Assembly (NCBI RefSeq): GCF_027921745.1 | Contig: NC_079239.1 | Coordinates: forward strand, 3,313,501 to 3,377,500 | Length of the DNA: 64,000 bases | Reading direction: 5' to 3' | Source: Schizosaccharomyces osmophilus | Lineage: Eukaryota; Ascomycota; Schizosaccharomycetes; Schizosaccharomycetales; Schizosaccharomycetaceae | Part shown: positions 61,250 to 64,000 of the stretch, in pieces | Layout of the letters: each line of letters opens with the position of its first letter | Numbering within the stretch: position 1 is the stretch's first letter | Translations under genes and position numbers: made by a program | Notes under the pieces: model-generated | Seen by the model: the letters and a program-made list of their open reading frames with translations, nothing else | Told to the model about the DNA's origin: nothing | Database searches by the model: none

Positions 61250-63184
61250 TTAGGCTATCACACAATTAAAATGTTTACGAAATTTAGCTTTTTTCGTCTT
61301 CTTAGTAACTGGTACCTTTTGTACTACAGGCTGTTCCGGCAAGGTCCCAGGGATAGGCTTCGTAGTGCCCGCATTAGAAGTATCGCCCTGCGATTGAGAA
61401 CTAACATAGGGAGTTGAAGGAGCACTACTATAATCTGCAGCACGATGGGACTGAGTCGACGTAGTAGTAGGAGGGACATATTCTGCTGGACTATTCTTCA
61501 ACAGTTCTTTCAGATTCTTCAAATTCTCAGCAGCTTCGGCATGTCCATTATTAGAAGCTTCCGTATACCAATAAAGAGCTTGTTCTGAATTATTTTTACT
61601 TTCAAAGATATATCCCAATAAGAACTGTGCATTGGAGTTTCCTGCCATTGCCGCTCTCTCGGCATGTACGAAGGCTTGATCTTCGTCAACTGGTACACCG
61701 GCACCACCATTTAAATACCACTTGGCAAGTGCAAAATCAGCTTCGCTTTCGCCTTGCTTAGAGGCAGCAGAATAATAAAATACAGAATACTTTGGACTTT
61801 TGAAACATCCATATTTACCAAATTCATAAACTGCACCCATACGCAGCATAGCAGAAGATTGTCCCATGAATGCCGCCCGCGCAAAGGACTCTAGTGCACG
61901 TCGCTCGTTCAGAGGAACTTCTAATCCTTCTGCATCTAAATCAACCAATCCTGGATGCTTATGTAAATTTATAAGGGCATAACTATACAAACCAGAAGGA
62001 ACATCAGCATCGGCAGTATTAGCACTCTGTTCCAAAAGCTGAAGACCACGAGTGCGTTGCTGAGCATATGTTCCAATATTATCAAGCATTCCTTCAAGGA
62101 TTAATAAAGCTAATCTCCAACAAGAAGCACTGTCTTTGGAGTTAGCACCCTCCTCGAAGTATTCAACGGCCTCTTGAAGACTTCCTTGATCCTCTAAAAT
62201 TACACCTAGTCTATAGAGACTTCGAGTATAGCCGAGTTTGGCAGAAGCAGAATACAATTCCCAAGCTTGTTGAAGGTCAACTTCAACATCAAAGGCACCA
62301 GACTCATAAGTGTAAGCATCAAAATAGAGAGCACGAGGATTCTCGGCTCTTGAATATTCACGAAATTTATCGAGTGCAATTTCACATACATTCTCCAAGT
62401 AGTCAATTTCGTCATAATTTTCGGTATCATAAGATTGCAAATAAGGAAGATGAACCAATGTAAAACGAAGGACGTACTCTGCCCATTCTAAACAATCGTC
62501 AGGGTTCATAGAATGTACCAAATCTTCATTTTCGCGAATCCAATCTAGCTGCTCCTCTTCGCAGATAGGTAAAGTAAAAGGTAAATCAGTCGAGACCTGT
62601 TTTTGTAATGGAGAAGAATGCCTTGGTGTGGTGTTGCGCTGTAAAGAGTCGGTTGATTGTGCTGGAAAAGTAGTAGCAGGTAAAACTTCATGAGAAATCC
62701 GAGACGGAGTAGGTGTAAAAGTAGTAGACAAGGACTTCTTAGGCATTAAGTTTTTAGTTGCAGGATTGTCATTTAGTTGCTTGTCTTGAGGCGAATCTGC
62801 AGATGTAGCTCGTTTGATAGTCAATAGCATGCTAGAAGAAGATACATTTGGGCGTGAATAAAGACCGACCTTTTTACTACTAACACTCGGAACTTTTTGA
62901 TCCCCGGAATCGTTCATTTCAGGTGCGATCATATCACCTATACCGTAAGCTGGAGTTATTTTATCCGTCTCAAACGGTATGTTCGACTGAACATTGTTAA
63001 GATAAAAAGCACCGATTCTAGAAGCCAAATGAGGATCGGACTGCATAGAAGTACTCAAAGTTGAACGATTGCGGGAACGTATTCGGCTTAAATTACCGGT
63101 ACTTGCACTAGCAGCCCGTACAGGACTTGACATTTCTGGTGCAACTGCGGTTCCTCTTGAGTATTCGGCGCCGTCGGAATACAT
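61250..63184 (-). CDS. chr4: Sel1-repeat chitin-synthase regulator with CAAX box (Chr4-like)
   Basis: I take the ATG at 63184 (644 aa, MYSDGAEYS); the frame is open further upstream without an ATG. The N-terminal ~220 residues are Ser/Thr-rich and disordered. Sel1 repeats (about 275-550) follow, e.g. AWELYSASAKLGYTRSLYRL, ALLILEGMLDN and ALYWYTEASNNGHAEAAENL. The C-terminus is basic (KKTKKAKFRKHFN) and ends CVIA, a farnesylation-type CAAX box. This is the layout of Skt5/Chs4, which anchors and activates chitin synthase at the septum. The next gene is a Cus2-type factor; I recall S. pombe chr4 (SPBC1289.01c) next to uap2 (SPBC1289.02c), which supports the name. Confidence 0.85.
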   Translation of the reverse strand: MYSDGAEYSRGTAVAPEMSSPVRAASASTGNLSRIRSRNRSTLSTSMQSDPHLASRIGAFYLNNVQSNIPFETDKITPAYGIGDMIAPEMNDSGDQKVPSVSSKKVGLYSRPNVSSSSMLLTIKRATSADSPQDKQLNDNPATKNLMPKKSLSTTFTPTPSRISHEVLPATTFPAQSTDSLQRNTTPRHSSPLQKQVSTDLPFTLPICEEEQLDWIRENEDLVHSMNPDDCLEWAEYVLRFTLVHLPYLQSYDTENYDEIDYLENVCEIALDKFREYSRAENPRALYFDAYTYESGAFDVEVDLQQAWELYSASAKLGYTRSLYRLGVILEDQGSLQEAVEYFEEGANSKDSASCWRLALLILEGMLDNIGTYAQQRTRGLQLLEQSANTADADVPSGLYSYALINLHKHPGLVDLDAEGLEVPLNERRALESFARAAFMGQSSAMLRMGAVYEFGKYGCFKSPKYSVFYYSAASKQGESEADFALAKWYLNGGAGVPVDEDQAFVHAERAAMAGNSNAQFLLGYIFESKNNSEQALYWYTEASNNGHAEAAENLKNLKELLKNSPAEYVPPTTTSTQSHRAADYSSAPSTPYVSSQSQGDTSNAGTTKPIPGTLPEQPVVQKVPVTKKTKKAKFRKHFNCVIA

Positions 63185-63772
63185 TCTAAAGAAATTATAA
63201 ATAAAGGGCAACAGGTGGAAAGAGAGAAAAACACGTAAAAAGAGAGTATTTAAAATAATATGCAAGGAGCTTATAGAAAGCTCCTGTCTTTTATTTGGTA
63301 AAGGCCACTTTTTTTGAAAATTCGGTCTCCTTTCAAAAGCGTCTAAACAACTTCCTTTATTTTAAACACGAAACAATGTATCATCCGTACTGGTGATGGT
63401 TTGAACTTCACAAATACGAAATTGAAGGAAAGGGATAGGATGAGATGGGATAGCCAGCCAAGTTTTTGAGTGACAATTAATATGTTACCTAACGTTTGAA
63501 TATAATTTATCGAAGTTGATAATTTAGACGAACATTGGTGAGTATTAGCAATAGTGAAGAAAAATAAAATTAATTAAAACAATGGCTTGGGTACTATAGG
63601 TATTGGTGATGGGTAAAAAGGAGGAAGCAAACAGTTCATCGTCGATAACATACAATTTGTACTTTTAATGAAGGCTTCTTATTTGCGTGAAATTTAGAAG
63701 AAAAGGAAATACACTTATTGTTATGCTACATTATTGCTATACTAATGAACTTTCGATTGACATGCTTTCAAA
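63185..63772 (-). promoter_or_regulatory. chr4 upstream region
   Basis: 588 bp between the downstream gene's stop and the chr4 start. The 50 bp before the chr4 ATG are pyrimidine-rich on the minus strand. No specific sites recognised. Confidence 0.4.
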
Positions 63773-64000
63773 TCACTGATCATCTTTCTCGCCTTTTTCT
63801 AGCCAGCTTGCAAACCTCTCTAACCTGTGCTCTTCATCTTCGTCATTCTCGAAACTCTGCTTCCCAGACTTTCGGAATCGCGTTTTCCCATCATATATAG
63901 ATGCTTCCACAATTCTTCCATCAAAGTATCTACCTTGCATTAATCGCATGCATTCTTCTGCCTCTTCGTTGTTTGAAAATCGAATCGTTACAACGCCATC
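63773..64000 (-). CDS. uap2: Tat-SF1/Cus2-type splicing factor (Uap2-like), C-terminal part only
   Basis: 76 codons of open frame run to the window edge, so only the C-terminus is seen. It shows the last half of a U2AF-homology-motif RRM (GVVTIRFSNNEEAEECMRLM, then GRYFDGRIVEASIYDGKTRF) and a short acidic tail (ENDEDEEHRLERFASWLEK). This matches HTATSF1 and yeast Cus2, which bind SF3b1 and help U2 snRNP. Position next to the Chr4-like gene matches S. pombe uap2. The N-terminal RRM lies beyond the window. Confidence 0.85.
   Translation of the reverse strand, partial: DGVVTIRFSNNEEAEECMRLMQGRYFDGRIVEASIYDGKTRFRKSGKQSFENDEDEEHRLERFASWLEKGEKDDQ

Overview
The window is a 64 kb piece of a fission-yeast (Schizosaccharomyces) nuclear chromosome, very probably not S. 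pombe itself. Three things support this. Introns are short with 5' GTANGT-type donors and CTAAC-type branch points just before the acceptor. Intergenic DNA is AT-rich. Gene order matches S. pombe chromosome I as I remember it over two long stretches. The proteins are close to S. pombe ones, while several intergenic regions are larger. S. octosporus, S. cryophilus or S. osmophilus fit best; I cannot separate them by eye.

Layout. Positions 1-14,221 hold a Nudix CoA diphosphatase (cut by the left edge), a VTC-complex SPX subunit, a SWIRM protein (Laf1-like), the checkpoint clamp loader Rad17, the F1-ATPase alpha subunit Atp1 and a type II membrane dipeptidyl aminopeptidase. This is the order of the S. 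pombe SPAC14C4.10c-.15c block. Positions 14,470-17,836 hold the actin-binding SH3 protein App1 and a small secreted cell-wall protein (Adg1-like). A 2.65 kb non-coding region, rich in simple repeats and regulatory motifs, then separates adg1 from a divergent Zn2Cys6 transcription factor. Nas2 (proteasome assembly chaperone) and a seven-transmembrane GOST-type protein follow.

Positions 26,249-56,195 are a 13-gene run matching SPAC11E3.01c-.13c in order and strand: swr1, a Munc13-like C2 protein, pcs1, ubc13, sea3, map1, vma4, nse6, pyp3, a VanZ-like protein, a Sec7-PH ArfGEF, a NuoE-like [2Fe-2S] protein and gas5. The right end (57.5-64 kb) holds a WRAP53/Swt21-type WD protein, nop16, a Sel1-repeat chitin-synthase regulator with a CAAX box (Chr4-like) and the 3' end of a Tat-SF1/Cus2 (Uap2-like) gene. 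The last two are neighbours on S. pombe chromosome II, so a rearrangement breakpoint lies between gas5 and them.

Most genes are unlinked housekeeping genes. Several share themes: cell wall and septum (adg1, gas5, chr4), DNA damage (rad17, ubc13, nse6), and chromatin and chromosomes (swr1, laf1, pcs1). I rebuilt multi-exon genes by hand from splice signals and reading phase. These include a five-exon VanZ gene with 24- and 30-nt exons, a four-exon ubc13 and a three-exon atp1. I found no intact transposon, LTR, rRNA gene, tRNA gene or CRISPR array. No unmistakably new system is visible. The strongest non-coding leads are the adg1/Zn-cluster intergenic region (a 31-nt element shared by both promoters, a six-tract G4 motif, Ace2-like and MCB-like sites), a TATA-headed structured segment between laf1 and rad17, and a clustered MCB/forkhead array upstream of gas5.
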